The notes below the pieces were generated by a model. That model saw nothing but the letters and a program-made list of their open reading frames with translations, was not told the origin of the DNA and did no database searches. Made by a program: the position numbers and the translations under genes. This document shows positions 19,951-30,233 of a stretch of 48,785 nt of DNA, one piece after another. The number at the start of each line of letters is the position of its first letter. Within the stretch, counting starts at the first letter, position 1. This DNA comes from Chara braunii (taxonomy: Eukaryota > Streptophyta > Charophyceae > Charales > Characeae), in contig BFEA01000212.1 in the NCBI GenBank assembly GCA_003427395.1, positions 1,718,080 to 1,766,864 on the forward strand, given 5' to 3'.

Positions 19951-20792
19951 CAATTTGCCTCGGATGCCATTATTTTTACTTAATCCCACGTGGCCCCGGA
20001 TGTCTTTCTCCGAGGTGTCCCACGTCCCTTGGGCGCTTTGCCACCCCACGGTGACCCCTCTCCCTTGTCTTCCTTGCGCCTCGCGCGCGCCTGTTCCTTT
20101 GGTCGCAGGGCCTCCAACCCGAGGCTCTCTTAGGTGGCCCCCATGTTGGACCCTTATTCTCTAGCTTCCCACGGTCTCCGGCCGTCCATCTCTCGACTCC
20201 TTCATTCCTTTGTCGCTGTCGTGCTGCGTTTGCTGGTTCAAGGGTCCTTTAACCTTAGTCTTGTTCAGTTCCAACGGCCCTCCCGGCCTCATGCTACGTC
20301 CTATGTGCCCCTGTTCCTGCGCTTCGTGCCGTCGCTGGTTTTTACCTCCTGTGTTTCTCACCCCAGGGCATCACTCCCTCCTGTGGCCTAATCCTTTGTC
20401 TTTTCCCTCTCCTGCCTCCTCACTCCAAATTTCTCTGTTGTGCACAATTTGTCTATATTTAGTCTCTCGAGTGATGGGAAGTTATTCGGGACCCACCAGT
20501 CCCGACACCGGTTGCGCTCTGTTGCGCAGCAGGGCGCCGAGCCTACGAGAAGCAAGGAAAGCCCAACGGCGCACCCCCTCCTTTTGCCAATGGAAGCGCC
20601 AGTCGGACCAGTCCAAGAGTAGGCCGCGTATAAGGTGCGCCCGACATACTATAAAGGGCCATGAACAGGGTGTACCTGGTACACAGAGAAGGATTTTGAG
20701 CAGAATGTCTGTTACACCCTTGAGTAGAAACGGTCTGCTGCAAGGTGTGGCTAGTACACCGCAGAGGGCCGGGACACCGCGCCCTCCGACAC

Positions 20793-20971
20793 CGTGGGTG
20801 AAGGTAAGTTGCACCTCGCGTGACTCTATCCTGTCGTAGAGGTTCGCAAGAGGTATGGCTGGAGCACTCGGTCGAAGCGGCATCGTTCGTTGAACACTTT
20901 GTGTCTCGAATTGCCAAAATCCTATGTGACATGGCTGGGAGGGTGCCCGTGAGAAACCAATGCGCTCGACA
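20793..20971 (+). repeat. Partial third copy of the 363-bp dispersed repeat
   Basis: Diverged from the copies at 30234-30596 and 37238-37600 but shares gaggtaag, ctcgcgt, ctatcctgtcgtag, gagaggtatggctgg and the same terminus tgcgctcgaca. The left half of the repeat is missing. It retains the internal hairpin (20814-20853) with compensating base changes. Confidence 0.65.
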
Positions 20972-20979
20972 GCGGGCAC

Positions 20980-21356
20980 CTAGTGCAGCATGCTAGTGGT
21001 AACCGACGGCGCTAGCGCAATCGTTTGTTTTCCTTAGCGTTCTCCAAAATCTAACAGTTTCTATACATTTCAGTGAGGGGACGTAGGAACTACTTAAACC
21101 ACTTACCAAATAGATTGGCAGGGAACAAAACGTACAAAGCTTCAATTTCACAATATAGCACAACAACTACCGTACAGAGTGACAAACATCTGGAGCACCA
21201 CACTTCTCCCTACGATCTTCCCTCATACACAACATACCCCGATTTTGGTTGTACCAGACTGGAAAGATAAGCTATATATTCATTATCCAAGGAAGGCAAT
21301 AGAACAACCATTTCATCAAAACAAACATTTTGTATTTTCTGAATGAAAATGAAACA
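20980..21356. other. Short non-coding spacer before Element B
   Basis: AT-rich DNA without recognisable ORF or repeat. The base composition changes sharply at the LTR start at 21357. Confidence 0.4.
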
Positions 21357-22589
21357 TGTGATGACCCGACCAAACACGGACTGAGACACAATTGATTTCT
21401 GAGTTTTGCTCACGGATTGAATGCCTTACTGAGTTTCCCGCTTGCTACTAAGTTCTGCATGTTTGTGTGTGTGTGCACGCTTGCTGGTCTGCATGTCTGT
21501 CTTAGTGCTGGTTGGCTTGAGTATGTGTGTGACCTGCAAGGGCACTTGTTCACTCGTTGGGCCCTCAAGGCCGGTACTTACCTGTGGCCGTGACATTGAG
21601 GATTCCAGCGGGGGAAAACACTCAAGTAGCAGGTAGGCCGGTACCACACCCTGAAGAGGTAGATGTGCGGGTACTGGAGGCCGAGCGGAAGAAGACAAAA
21701 GTGACATTTTGAGAGGCCCAGTAGTTGTAGGCTAGGTCTAGGTGGGTACCAATCCAACCAGTCTGCGTCTAAGGCCTGTACGGGCAATATCAGAGTCTGC
21801 AATGATGTATCCCTCCGAAAGGGAGGAGGTACCGGTTGCTGGGAAGGCCGAGCGGCTTGGAAGTCACCGTCGAAGAGGCAAGCAAGCCGCTATATGTCCA
21901 GGTCGGGTGAAGAGCCCAACCTAATTGTCGGTGTGCAAGTTCGGCGACACACTGGTTGGAGCGCTGGCTGGAGCAACGCTAGCAAGAGCAGCACTGCTGG
22001 GGAAGGAGCAAGGACACGGAGGAGGAAGAAGGGGGAGCGCCAAAGGTACTTACCTAGCTATGGTGGCAGCCATCTTCATCACCTTGGTGGGCACTGCAGC
22101 AGGAAGACCCCAACTGGGGTAGAACTACACCAAGAAGCTTTGAGGCAGAGTAAGGCATGACGGCCTGAGCTAGAGCAGCCATAGCTGTTTTGGGTTGTCC
22201 TTTGGGCATCAGGGCAAGGCCCAGTAGTCCGCCATAGCCTTGGCCTATGAGAGTGAAGAGTGCGGGAGGCGGCCATGGCTATGGTGGACCTCAAGTGATA
22301 CCTGCAGTAGAAGAGGGATTCGGACATTCATTCTAGTTCAGGCATTCAACATTGCACTATTATTTCTTGTGTGAATAAGAGAGGAGTAAAGGAGGAGGAG
22401 AGTGTTTGGCGAAGAAGAAGAGCTTTATCATTTATCTATGTTGGTGTACATCATCTTTTTCTTCTTTCTTTCTTCTTTTGCTTCTTCTTACCCTCCCTCT
22501 CCTCTCAAGTTCATTAATTTCTTTTTGCAATTGAACGACATTATACTATCTGATGAATGTGTATCTCGAAACTGGCCAAAATCATAACA
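21357..22589 (+). repeat. Element B 5' LTR, 1233 bp
   Basis: The segment begins TGTGATGACCCGACC and ends ATCATAACA, followed one base later by the PBS. Its first ~640 bp match 36601-37237. It contains a GT-rich stretch (tgtgtgtgtgtgcacgc) also present in the right copy. Confidence 0.85.
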
Positions 22590-22590
22590 T

Positions 22591-22602
22591 TGGTATCAAA
22601 GC
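22591..22602 (+). other. Element B primer binding site (tRNA-iMet type)
   Basis: TGGTATCAAAGC matches the plant initiator tRNA-Met complement TGGTATCAGAGC with one mismatch, and lies one base after the LTR. Confidence 0.8.
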
Positions 22603-22635
22603 GGATTCTACTTGCTGGTGAGAGTTGACTTATCC

Positions 22636-22688
22636 ACCCTAACCCTAACCTAAGTGGTTAGGGCTAACCACTTAGGGTTAGGGTTGGT
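22636..22688 (+). repeat. Telomere-like CCCTAA/TTAGGG inverted repeat
   Basis: ACCCTAACCC-TAACC-TAAGTGGTTAG (22636-22661) and its near-perfect complement (22664-22688) are separated by only GG. This gives a ~25-bp hairpin with one or two unpaired bases, 34 bp downstream of the PBS. Arms contain two TTAGGG-type units each. Whether the telomere likeness matters is unknown; the hairpin itself is unambiguous. Confidence 0.85.
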
Positions 22689-24013
22689 CCGAAGAGGGAA
22701 GTGGGGCAGCGTGGCTTAGGGAACTTGCCCCCACCTGGTTAGGTCATGTTGGGTCGGCATTGAACCTGTCCAGGTTGTTTGAGAGGAAGTATGTGGTGGC
22801 GAGACACATCAAGAGGACTTCATGCGACAAAAAAAGTTGAGAGAGGCGACAGTGAGAGGCACTCGCACCTGGAGTCCGACCTAAGGGAGACGCTTGGTGA
22901 CTTAGAGGGCCTCCCTCAAGTAGGCGATGTTGAGGGAGGTAGCCATTCTGCATTTAAGGACTGCAAGTTATTACTTTGTTCTTCAGCATCGGTGGCGGAT
23001 CCGGCATTGCACATTGGTGTTGGAAGTGAGACCCTCCTACATGATAGGACACTAGTGTAGAGGTAGCAAATATGGTTAGGAAGACCACATGAGGAAGGGG
23101 GGTCAGTTATACTTCATCTCAGAGTCTGGGCCACTCAGGTAAGTGTCGTGCACCTAAGGGTTGCCCATATGCGTGCATGGTGTTGTTTGTCCTGCTGGGG
23201 TACTTCTGGGTATCTTTCCTGCTCAACTAAAGTCTTGGTTGTGTGTATTGGTGTGCGAACTACTTACTAACCTGACAGATGTGGAAATGAAGTATGTTGC
23301 TTTGAAAGTCATATCTTTCTACAGTGCTTTATCTTTTCATATGTGAATGGATGTAGTCTGTAGGTTCTCTCTTAAAGTTGAAATTCGTTTTTCAGTACGG
23401 TGTCGGTGCGAATACCCTTACAAGGGTATCCGCCCTGGTTTTTGCAAGCAACAAAAAATAGGTTTGGTTTAAAGTTTAAGTATACGACGCGAAATGTGGC
23501 GGTGTCTGAGGTTTACGTTGACTGGACGGTTGACTAGAGTAGAGAGTGTGTGGGCACGCAGACTTAAGGCGCGTGTGATCTGTTTTCCCTTTTGATGATT
23601 GGGAAAGTCGGCGTTGGTCGCCGACCAGATTTTTATATTTATGATTAAATTAGGATTAAAAAGATTTTTTGTCCCGTGTTTGGGGTGCCTGCCTGTGACC
23701 AGTGTGTACGTACAGAGGGCGGCATCAACAACAGTGTGATTTTGAAGACGTTTCGGTGCATCTGCGCTTTGCACAGTATCCACTTATGTAGGTGTCTGTC
23801 AAAATTAGACCCAGACTTGGGCCTAGCACCAGCGGTTACGACATCAGACTTTTATCAAAGAGATTCAGAGATCGAGATCGAGATCGAGCGGCGACGACAC
23901 GGGAATGTCAGAGTAGCGCGAAGGGACCGAGGGGTTGAGGGCCCTAGGGTTTGCCGACGGCAACGTTGGAACGGTACTAGCAGGCTCCTTTTCCTCGATT
24001 CGTTAGATTTTGA
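22689..24013. other. Element B leader, first part; no gene recognised
   Basis: Mixed DNA without a convincing ORF. The sequence TGTCGGTGCGAATACCC begins at 23401 and folds with ggGTATCC a few bases later. Its TGTCG start resembles the terminus of the 363-bp repeat, so an insertion boundary is possible here. A (gagatc)n tract lies near 23870. Confidence 0.35.
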
Positions 24014-24712
24014 CGATTAAAAATTGCTAGGTATTTTATTACTTATTTCCGTTCGTTTTATGCTCCAACGTTCTTTGACCCGGACGCGACGTCAGATCTA
24101 GAGGCTGTCACGGCGGTCAAGGACTGCGAGCGTGAGCCTCTTTTGATTGACCTACGGATTCCTACATATTTGGGATACCGGCGAGGTTTCTCGAACTTGC
24201 CCGTCGTGAAAAAGTTCAATGTGCATGCGAGCCGGCGGGTGAGTAGCCCCGAGACAGAAGAAACCTGGGTGGCGCGGGCCCTTTGTGGGCATACCGCCCA
24301 CCAGCCACGAGTTTTTTGTTGGAGGCTTAAGTGTGAGCATGCCGGTTGGGCACGAAAGGTGGCAAACCACGCCCGGGGGAAGAACTTGAAGGGCGAGACG
24401 GCCCAATGCGTTGTGGGAGGCCGCTGCAGCGGCCATTCACATGCGGAACCCTCTCCCACGCCGACTTTCAAAGTTTTCTTTGAATATTTGATGCTACCTT
24501 CAAGATTTGCGTCGGGGCCCAACTTACTAATGTTCACGCTGCGGGCTTGCAGCGGGCCTGCGCCCTCCTGCCCACTAAAGGGGCGAAGTTGTGAAAGTCG
24601 GGCATACGCAGGGCGCTGCAGCGTCACCGTCGGGATAGTCAGAGCTAGCAGAGGAGTTGTTACACGCTCCTTACCGGATATCGACGTCGAAGATTACTGT
24701 CCTGCTGTCTGA
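24014..24712 (+). CDS. Unidentified open frame, possible orphan exon
   Basis: The frame is open from just after TGA at 24011-24013 to TGA at 24710-24712, with no ATG near its start. The part before 24240 looks most protein-like (FYAPTFFDPDATSDLEAV, REPLLIDLRIPTYLGY, NLPVVKKFNVHASRR). It is bounded by gctag|g near 24030 and by a good donor, GGG|GTGAGT, at about 24239. The rest becomes Cys/Arg-rich and less convincing, and the complementary strand is also open. I do not recognise the protein. It may be an exon caught in repeats or chance. Confidence 0.25.
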   Translation, partial: RLKIARYFITYFRSFYAPTFFDPDATSDLEAVTAVKDCEREPLLIDLRIPTYLGYRRGFSNLPVVKKFNVHASRRVSSPETEETWVARALCGHTAHQPRVFCWRLKCEHAGWARKVANHARGKNLKGETAQCVVGGRCSGHSHAEPSPTPTFKVFFEYLMLPSRFASGPNLLMFTLRACSGPAPSCPLKGRSCESRAYAGRCSVTVGIVRASRGVVTRSLPDIDVEDYCPAV

Positions 24713-27240
24713 ATCAGTCGGCACTCGACGAGGTGCTTGAATTAGCACGTAGCTTAGCGCAGTGAAGAGAGAAGGGCGGTTGAGCGAAAAGGGTCATGGA
24801 GTCAAGAGTAGGTGAGCTGCGCTGTTCAAGGGAGCCGAAAGTAGTCAGTAGGAGCGGGGAAAGGAAGCCAACGAAAAGGGAAATGAACCTAGGCGCAAAT
24901 CGCGCCGGGTGCGTACAGACTGAAGATCGAGATATGGCGGAAGGGGGGGGGGGGGGTTGCTACCTTGATTGAACCTCAATGGTTTTGAGCAGAGAAAAGT
25001 GCTAGACTAGGGTTTTGAGGGTAGGCGAGTACAGCGGTGAGGTTAGATTTAGTGTTGAAGTAGAAGATTGAATGGTAGTAACGAGGTATGGAAGGAGAAG
25101 GGGTGACAGGGGGGAAAGAATCGAGATACCACTCGATCTTTGATGAGATCGAGAGAGGGGGAAGGTCGGCATAGAGGTTTTTTGATAAGGCGATTCCGAT
25201 GATATTGTTAGTTTTGGGAGTAGTTGAATAGAATTGGAGATAGACAGAAGAGGCACTGCGCGGAGCTACGGGAAAGCGGGCATGCCAGAAAGAGGAAACA
25301 AAGCTCCGGGAAAGCGGGCATGGCAAAAAGAGGAAACCAACGCGTTTTGCTCGTTCCTGAGTGAAATTCGACGAGGGAAAGCTCGTAGTAGGGGTTTCGG
25401 CGGTGGGCGACCTTGAATCTGAGGCTACCTTTAGTGATGATTTAATAAAAGAAAGGTTAATAAAGGATAGGACTGCGAGGAAGGGTCAGAGATGGCAGCT
25501 ACGTCAGGCAGAGGACTCGTGGTAGAGTGACGTGAATCTTCCCATGTTTTGGACAAGATGCATTCTCTTCTGGTGAAGGGCGAATCATACGGTATAGTCG
25601 GATGTAGTAAAGAGTACTGTACTTAGTTGGCAAGACTCTGTGAGGAATGATGCGAATGAACGTGCGTTGGGGAGAGAGACAAGGAGAGTTGAAGGGCGGG
25701 GGGGGAGCACTTACCTCGATGAATGATGTTGCTGCCACCATCGGGAGCTAAGTAACGATGTCAGGCGGGGCACGAACAGATTGACGACGAATCTGTCTGT
25801 GTTCCGAGGCAAGATTCATTCTTATGTTTTTGCTTATCTTTTTCCTTTCTTTTGTTCCTTGGCACGATGGGTAAAAACGAGTGGGGGCAATTTCGTACTG
25901 ACAGCGTATAGCTCCACATACTGGTGGAAGATGCCGTCTGAGTTTCGACCATTCGAACCGGCGTGAGGACAGGCGGACTATTTCACAGCCAATCTTGAGG
26001 ACAGGCGGACTATTTCACAACCAATCTTGAGGACGGGCGAGTTGTTCGCAGTTGACCGAGTGAACAGGCGACTGTTCACGACCAATTGAGTATGTCGAGT
26101 GGGCGTGTTGTATACAGCCGCTCGTAGCTAATCGAGCGAGCAGATGGACTATGTGGTATGTTTGCACCATGCCATTGGAACTGGCCTTTAGGGAGGAAGA
26201 AAGATGGGAGTACTGACTGGGCAGGTTGCCCGTCAATTGCAGATTGTTGAGAATGGTCAGAGTGTGGTCGTACGTATGGGTATCCCGGCCATACTTTTTT
26301 CTAGCATAGGCTTTCTGGTGAACCTGTTGTTGCTAGCCTGCGTCGAATATATGATTCCAACGGTCGTTCTTAGTTGGTAGAGAGTTTTGCCTGGTAGGAC
26401 CATTGGAAAGATAGGCCGTAAGCCGCTACAGTTTGCCCCGCTGTTGCAGATTGACACTGTTTGAGGGGAGTGCTGAGCAAAGTGGAGAACTTTTTAGAGC
26501 AGGGAAGGCTACGACATGCTAGCTGCGTGGTGCAAACTAGACCATTGGCGGGTGAGCAGTCCGTCCCATTATGTGAAGCAGCTGGTGGAGAGTCGCGAGT
26601 TGTCGATCCTCCTCATGGCTTTACATTTAGGGTCACGAGTGTTGCGGCAGAATCTGAATCCGTTAAGTGAGGAGGTTTTTTTTGGCTGCAATTTGGAGAG
26701 CCGCCGGGTAGTCAACATCGGTGGTCTGACTTTAGCTGACCGACGATTGCATATTTTGGCCATCATTGTGGGGCCCTCATGGAAGATAACAAGCCCCTCT
26801 CCTGAGAGTTGAGTTGTCCCTCTCTGTATTTCGAGCGTTTGAAACCTCTCTCTCTCTTTCTTACTCTAAGTGTAGTCCAATTCTGAGAGGAAGGCGGCAG
26901 GCGGGATTGCAACCCGTAGGACCGCAGCAAGACTCTGTGGGGAGTCAACCCACCGATTGCGGAAGCTCTGCCGGAACTCAGGAGGAGTTGTGGAGGCAGG
27001 GAACAGAGAGGTAACCATTTGCTTCCCCTCTATAAACCCAGTTATAACCTCTATCTGTAATTCCTGCTATGTTTGACTTAGTATACTGTGTGCACCCCTA
27101 CTTTGATTTTTTGTTTGACTTTGAGGACAATTCAAACTTAAGTAAAGGAATGCATGTGTAATGCCAGTTTCAGTTTTATTGTCTGACTGAAAGCCGATTG
27201 TGGGATTGCATCTGGGGGAAGGATGGGAGGAAGGACTTAT
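24713..27240. other. Non-coding interval inside Element B
   Basis: No recognisable gene. It holds a G15-type run near 24943-24957, a ~40-bp duplication (gggaaagcgggcatg, 25267-25343), a 32-bp tandem repeat (tgaggacaggcggactattt, starts at 25964, 25996 and 26028), and short overlapping ORFs. Confidence 0.4.
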
Positions 27241-27328
27241 TGCTTGTGTTGACTGGGTCAACCAAAGATTGGGAGAGTATCCATATGGGAGGGCCCAGTG
27301 CTATGTTTATCTTTCGATAGCCTGAAGG

Positions 27329-27991
27329 ACCAGACAGGTTCCCATAAGATTGGGCGGTCTGGTTGCTTTAACTTGTGAGGGTTGCATGTGTTTGACTTTC
27401 AGGGACCAAGCATTTTTCCATAAGATTGGATGGCTTGGTTGCCTTGCTTTTTTGGGTTTTCTTATGTTTTATTAGTTTTGAAGGAGAGTTGGGCACGTTC
27501 CATAAGATTGGATGACCCTGACTCTCTCTTGTTTTATTTTAGGGGGGAAATTCAGACAAAGGACTGGACAAGTTCTCATAAGATTGGGTGGTCTGGTCTG
27601 GAGCCGCGCACATGCTGGAACGAGAAGGTTAAATTTGTTTATATATTATATTACTTACTTATGAACAGACTAGCCAACCATTTTTCATGAGATTGGATGG
27701 TCTGGCGATAGCTTATCACCAACTGAAGAGAGTATGAATTAATAATAAAAATTATGGTAAGAAGGGACAGGCTGAATCTTGATCTAAGATGACCGGTTCA
27801 GTCATATGTTGCCTTTAAAAGACAAAGTGCAGACATTTATATATAACTTTGATACTTAAATGGTTCAAGGCGACTAGGCTGGCTAACCTAGTCATGTGCC
27901 CAAAGAAGAGAAAAGTTTGTAGTGCCCTGTGTTTTTGTATATTCTATGGCTAAGCTAGACAGGTTCCCATAAGATTGGGTGGTTTAGCTTT
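27329..27991 (+). repeat. Hairpin array, family 1: conserved loop, covarying stems (six clear copies)
   Basis: Six copies of a loop with core CATAAGATTGG each sit between arms that pair with each other but differ between copies. Arms: ACCAGAC/GTCTGGT (27329-27363); ACCAAGC/GCTTGGT (27405-27439); GAGAGTTGGG/CCCTGACTCTC (27484-27526); GGACTGGAC/GTCTGGTCT (27561-27599, with G-U pairs); CTA-GCCA-A-CC paired with GG-TC-TGGC-GA-TAG (27670-27711); AAGCTAGAC/GTTTAGCTT (27952-27990). Within the loop, CCCA/TGGG or its variants pair again around TAAGAT. Weaker members are near 27250-27299 and at 27770-27803 (GGCTGAA/TTCAGTC). A plain hairpin is at 27872-27893 (GACTAGG/CCTAGTC). No protein is encoded. 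Confidence 0.8.
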
Positions 27992-28272
27992 ATGCCTTAT
28001 GTAAGCTGGGTATAAAGGGATAAATCATTGAGAGACTATGAACTATTGTTTGATAAGTTGACTTTGGGATGGTGAGAGTACTTACCTTTGTGGTTTGACC
28101 TGCATGTGGCTAAGTGAGACTACTACTTAGTCTGAGTTTCAGTTTGATATGTAGTTGCTTTAGTGCTCGCCACGTGCTAGAGCCATAGGAGTTAGTTTCA
28201 ATTCCTGCATTTTCTGAGCTAAGTTTATTCTACTTAGGTCAATTCCTGGATTTTCTGGGATCTTTTATTATA

Positions 28273-28835
28273 CTTGGTCTTGTATAAATTTTGGTAAGCT
28301 ACTTTCTCTACGAAAAGCGCTGCCAAAATTTCTACAAAACCAAGGAGTTCGTCAAATTTTTTATTTTCAAAGTTCAGTATTGTCTGACTTTTATATATAG
28401 CTTAGTAAAAAGCTAGGTCTCCCTTTCTAAAGGGAGTGCTGCCCAAATTTTTGCTAATTCAGGGAGTCAAACAAAATTTGGACTTTGAGAAGTCAAAGTA
28501 ATTTTAGACTCTGAACTTAGCTTTATACAAATCTTGGATTAACATTTTTTTAAAGGGAGTGTTGCCGAAATTTTTACAAATCTAAGGAGTAAGTTAAACT
28601 TTGTCTTAGTTGAACTCAAGGTTTGCTCTGGGTTTATATCTAACTTAGTAAAAATCTGGAAAGTCTTCTTTTCATAAAGGACTGTTGCCCAAATTTTTAC
28701 TAATTCAGGAAGTTAGACAAAATTTGACTTTATGAAATTAGAGTTTGATTTTTGTTTTCATATTTGAGTTATTATAAATTCTGAGAAGACATTTTTCCTA
28801 CAAGAAGCGCTGCCAAAATTTTCTTAGTTTAGAGG
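28273..28835 (+). repeat. Hairpin array, family 2: five 120-125 bp units with long stems
   Basis: The anchor gYgYtgcc recurs at 28317, 28436, 28559, 28682 and 28807 (119-125 bp apart). Each unit has a left arm ending in TTTTGG/TCTGG-type sequence and a right arm starting CCAAAT/CCAAAA. Unit 1: 22-bp arms 28273-28294 and 28323-28344, 20 of 22 paired. Unit 2: 28402-28417 with 28443-28457, plus an inner CTCCCTTT/AAAGGGAG. Unit 3: 28516-28537 with 28565-28586. Unit 4: 28645-28659 with 28689-28703, one mismatch. Unit 5 (about 28763-28835) is weaker. Stem changes compensate, for example CTTGG/CCAAG in unit 1 against CTTAG/CTAAG in unit 3, while the loop end AAGGGAGTGYTG is conserved. Confidence 0.75.
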
Positions 28836-28849
28836 AGTTAGATTATATT

Positions 28850-29655
28850 TTGACAGGTGGCGACTCTGGCAATCCACCCTGAATAGGGGAGATGCTGCCA
28901 TAGGTCTGCCTTGTTTTGGGCACTTGCTTAGAGGTAGGCCTAGGCTTAGCTTGTAGAAGGGTCTTGGGTGGGAATGCGTTATGGAATTGTATTCTCCATA
29001 CATTTATGAATTTAGCTTGGGGATTGGTCTATCTTGTGTTACATGTCTTACTGATCGATTGATTCAGGATTTGGGCTTAGATTCAACTTGATCCTACAAG
29101 GATCATCATCTGTTATCACTGACAACAGGTCGGTTGTCGATTCGTCGGTTTACGACTCAACTCCAATTCATCCTCGATACTCAACCTAAAAAGGTTTTAT
29201 CCCTGGTGGTTTCTATTGTTTTATTAGGGTTTCACCCAAACTTTTATTGAGTGGCCATTTAACAAAGGTACTGAGTATTTAATTATGGAAGGTTGGACAA
29301 AGGTTGGCGCTTGCATGGCTAAAGCGAGGGGTATGAGTATAAGGAATTGTTGAAGTTGACTCCGTGTAGTGCGTGGACTTTTTGGTTGACTCTTTGATGT
29401 GATTGCAGGTATGTTTGTGGATCAGATTGTGGATCTGACTGTCTGCAATCACAGGCATATATATATGGCTAAAAGGAGTTTCACTGTGACTGTGAGAAGT
29501 TATTGTCACATACTTATTCACCTTTTACATATATACATGTATATACCTATGTTGGGTGTTCGTGGCCTGAGGGGCCCACGCTTAAGTGAGGTCGAGATTG
29601 AGAAAGGAAAGAAGACCCCTTTTATTGTTGAATGCTTCTTAAAGATTTCTTAGTC
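28850..29655. other. Non-coding stretch between hairpin clusters
   Basis: Mixed AT-rich DNA with short ORFs only; a tat-rich tract occurs at 29455-29470 and 29525-29545. No repeat or gene was recognised. Confidence 0.4.
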
Positions 29656-29663
29656 GGACGTTG

Positions 29664-29931
29664 GTCCTGGGCCTGGATTCGAGGTCCTTGTCCAGGACAT
29701 CCCAGATCCTAGGCTCTGCATAGAAGGACGTAGAGCCTATTTGCCCTGCCTACCGGGACACTCAGCCTTAAGGTCGGAGGTGCCACGGAGGCCGCACGGC
29801 TGTTCCTTCAGTCGTGCAATATCGTGAAGGGATTGACCCTCACGATACCTCGAGATTGACACTTGAGTGTCATAGGCGGTACTCGGATCCACAAGGGATC
29901 GCTCGATTATGAACACTACATAGTACGCCAT
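29664..29931. ncRNA. Dense hairpin cluster, possible structured RNA
   Basis: Consecutive inverted repeats: GTCCTGG/CCAGGAC (29664-29698), TAGGCTCT/AGAGCCTA (29710-29739), TATCGTG-a-AGGG/CCCT-CACGATA (29820-29847), TGACACT/AGTGTCA (29857-29872) and GGCGGTACT/AGTACGCC closing a loop (about 29876-29929). An ATG-started minus ORF of 64 codons (29931-29737) overlaps it, so a small protein on the minus strand is an alternative. No known RNA family is recognised; ncRNA is used as the nearest type. Confidence 0.35.
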
Positions 29932-30233
29932 CGTTGCGACTGCTTGCGTATGATTGCATTGCTCGTCGATGTGAGTAGGCCTGCGTCCGCGCGGTTTTAT
30001 ACTAAGTCTCTCGCATGACGCTTATCCGAATTCCACGTTCGAAAGTTATGGGTTGGAAACTAAAGGGACTAGGAGTGTTGTCGCGTTGTTTTTTGTGTGC
30101 GTCGTTCCGTGTGTATGTGTGTGAGTTTTATCTTTGTGTTCGTAGCGTGGTGTATGCCTGGTGAGTGGGATACATCCTAGTCGACCGACGTCGAGTCGCG
30201 CTTGGAATCTCAGCTCCCCAGTGCGTCGGTTCG

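Larger units (their letters stand above)
17938..20430. repeat. Diverged ~1.3-kb tandem duplication
   Basis: Landmarks recur in the same order about 1.27-1.31 kb apart. Tgccagtccctact followed by ctcattctc..tttttct occurs at ~17940 and ~19250. A segment of the type aagtgtcaa is followed by gctagtgYtYgcactagYgg and gatcttgacggtg at ~18420-18485 and ~19685-19750. Cccttgggac/cttgggact and cggcggtc follow in both. Many small indels separate the copies. Hairpins with a TTATTTCT-type loop are scattered through both copies. There is no protein homology. Confidence 0.6.

Noticed and set aside
22636-22688. Telomere end or interstitial telomere array
   Set aside because: There are only two units per arm, in inverted orientation and inside a retrotransposon leader. 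It is treated as a hairpin.
27329-27991. CRISPR-like spacing of a short repeat
   Set aside because: The repeated part is a hairpin loop, the spacing is irregular (from about 75 to nearly 300 bp), the flanking arms pair with each other, and the window is eukaryotic. It is not a CRISPR array.
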